Shown here in pieces: positions 63,485-64,000 of a DNA stretch of 64,000 nt. Source of the DNA: Neoarius graeffei (taxonomy: Eukaryota > Chordata > Actinopteri > Siluriformes > Ariidae); assembly GCF_027579695.1 (NCBI RefSeq), contig NC_083590.1, forward strand, positions 16,850,656 through 16,914,655, in the 5' to 3' direction. The notes under the pieces were generated by a model that saw only the letters and a program-made list of their open reading frames with translations, did not search any database and was not told the origin of the DNA. A program made the translations under genes and the position numbers. Within the stretch, counting starts at the first letter, position 1. Each line of letters starts with the position of its first letter.

Positions 63485-64000
63485 TGTTAGGGTTTTGCTG
63501 GGATTCGAATCCAGGTCACTGGTGTGATAATCCAGCAAACTCCCACTAGGCCACCAGGGGGATGACTCAAGTGCAGAGGCGTGAGGCGAAGGTAGAGTAT
63601 CAAAAAACAGTTTATTTACAATATTTACAATCCGATGGAAAAAAAATAAAAAGAAAATCGAAAAGCTCAGAAGATAAACAAAAATAAAAATATCCAAAGG
63701 TTTCAAAGTCCAAAAACAAAAGGAAAGGCAAAATGCTGAACGCTCAGAAGATCAAAAAGTCCAAAGTCCAAAGAAAGCAAAAATATCAAAAACATAAGGG
63801 CACAGGCAAGATACATGGGACAGAGGAAACTAGCACTAGATGACATAGCATAAAGACTCCGTGACAAGGGAACAAACAGAGGGGTATTTATACACAAACT
63901 AATTAAGGAACAGGGCGAGGCAGGAAACAGGCAATCAAGACAAACACAGTGGCGGCCTCTAGAGGCCAAAACAAACATGACAAGATAAACATAACAGCGG
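63485..64000 (-). repeat. 5' LTR of the second Sushi-like element (partial)
   Basis: 516 bp visible of about 550; differs from the 3' LTR at scattered sites. Confidence 0.92.

Larger units (their letters stand above)
58604..64000 (-). mobile_element. Second Sushi-like element, broken, runs off the window
   Basis: Minus strand. The 3' LTR is 58604-59153 and the 5' LTR begins at 63485 and is cut by the window end. The internal region is clearly related to 19093-23436, but the LTRs are longer (about 550 bp), so it is a different subfamily. The same self-priming site (AAAGACTCCGT just inside the 5' LTR, its complement in the LTR) and the same GGGAAAA frameshift heptamer (near 62500) are kept. 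Confidence 0.93.

Overview
The window is nuclear DNA of a ray-finned (teleost) fish; the species cannot be fixed. The signs are spliced exons with GT/AG borders and phases, a jawed-vertebrate Sp100-family gene (HSR, SAND, PHD and bromodomain exons), and a fish-typical repeat load: several Tc1-like families, hAT, THAP-bearing DNA transposons, Gmr1-like and Sushi-like Ty3/gypsy LTR elements, a CR1/Rex-group LINE and tRNA-headed SINEs. No prokaryotic features or CRISPR arrays were seen.

Layout. 1-6.9 kb: intergenic DNA with Tc1-like and hAT-like elements, one Tc1-like element (2350-3955) carrying an uninterrupted 340-aa transposase. 6.9-33.6 kb: one giant nest. A Tc1-like element (6895-33554) was split first by a THAP/YqaJ-type element cluster (7690-9936) and by a LINE (9993-32808). 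The LINE was itself split by a MITE containing a solo LTR, by a Gmr1-type retrotransposon (12581-17522), by another THAP element (17651-29433) and by a hAT-like element (30922-32587). The THAP element was split by an almost intact hAT (17736-28082), and the hAT intron holds an intact Sushi-like retrotransposon (18616-23913). Target-site duplications support most of these joints, which gives a relative order of insertion.

33.8-56.6 kb: the only recognisable host gene, plus strand: an Sp140/Sp110/Sp100-like nuclear body gene. It has an interferon-response-like element just upstream, two HSR exons, a stand-alone C-terminal SAND half, a complete SAND, a PHD finger and a bromodomain. The thirteen exons located are phase-compatible and total 532 codons; the last bromodomain exon and the stop were not found. 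Its introns are full of Tc1, Kolobok-like, PIF-like, SINE and simple repeats, and several microsatellites touch its splice sites.

56.6-64 kb: inverted repeats, a Crypton-like fragment, a TTAA MITE and a second, broken Sushi-like element on the minus strand that runs off the window end.

Most notable: nesting five deep with a clear chronology; a Sushi-like element with LTRs that read as identical, a self-priming primer site and a canonical -1 slippery heptamer; a Gmr1 element with integrase before reverse transcriptase and a SCAN-like capsid; and THAP transposons that carry a convergent second ORF.
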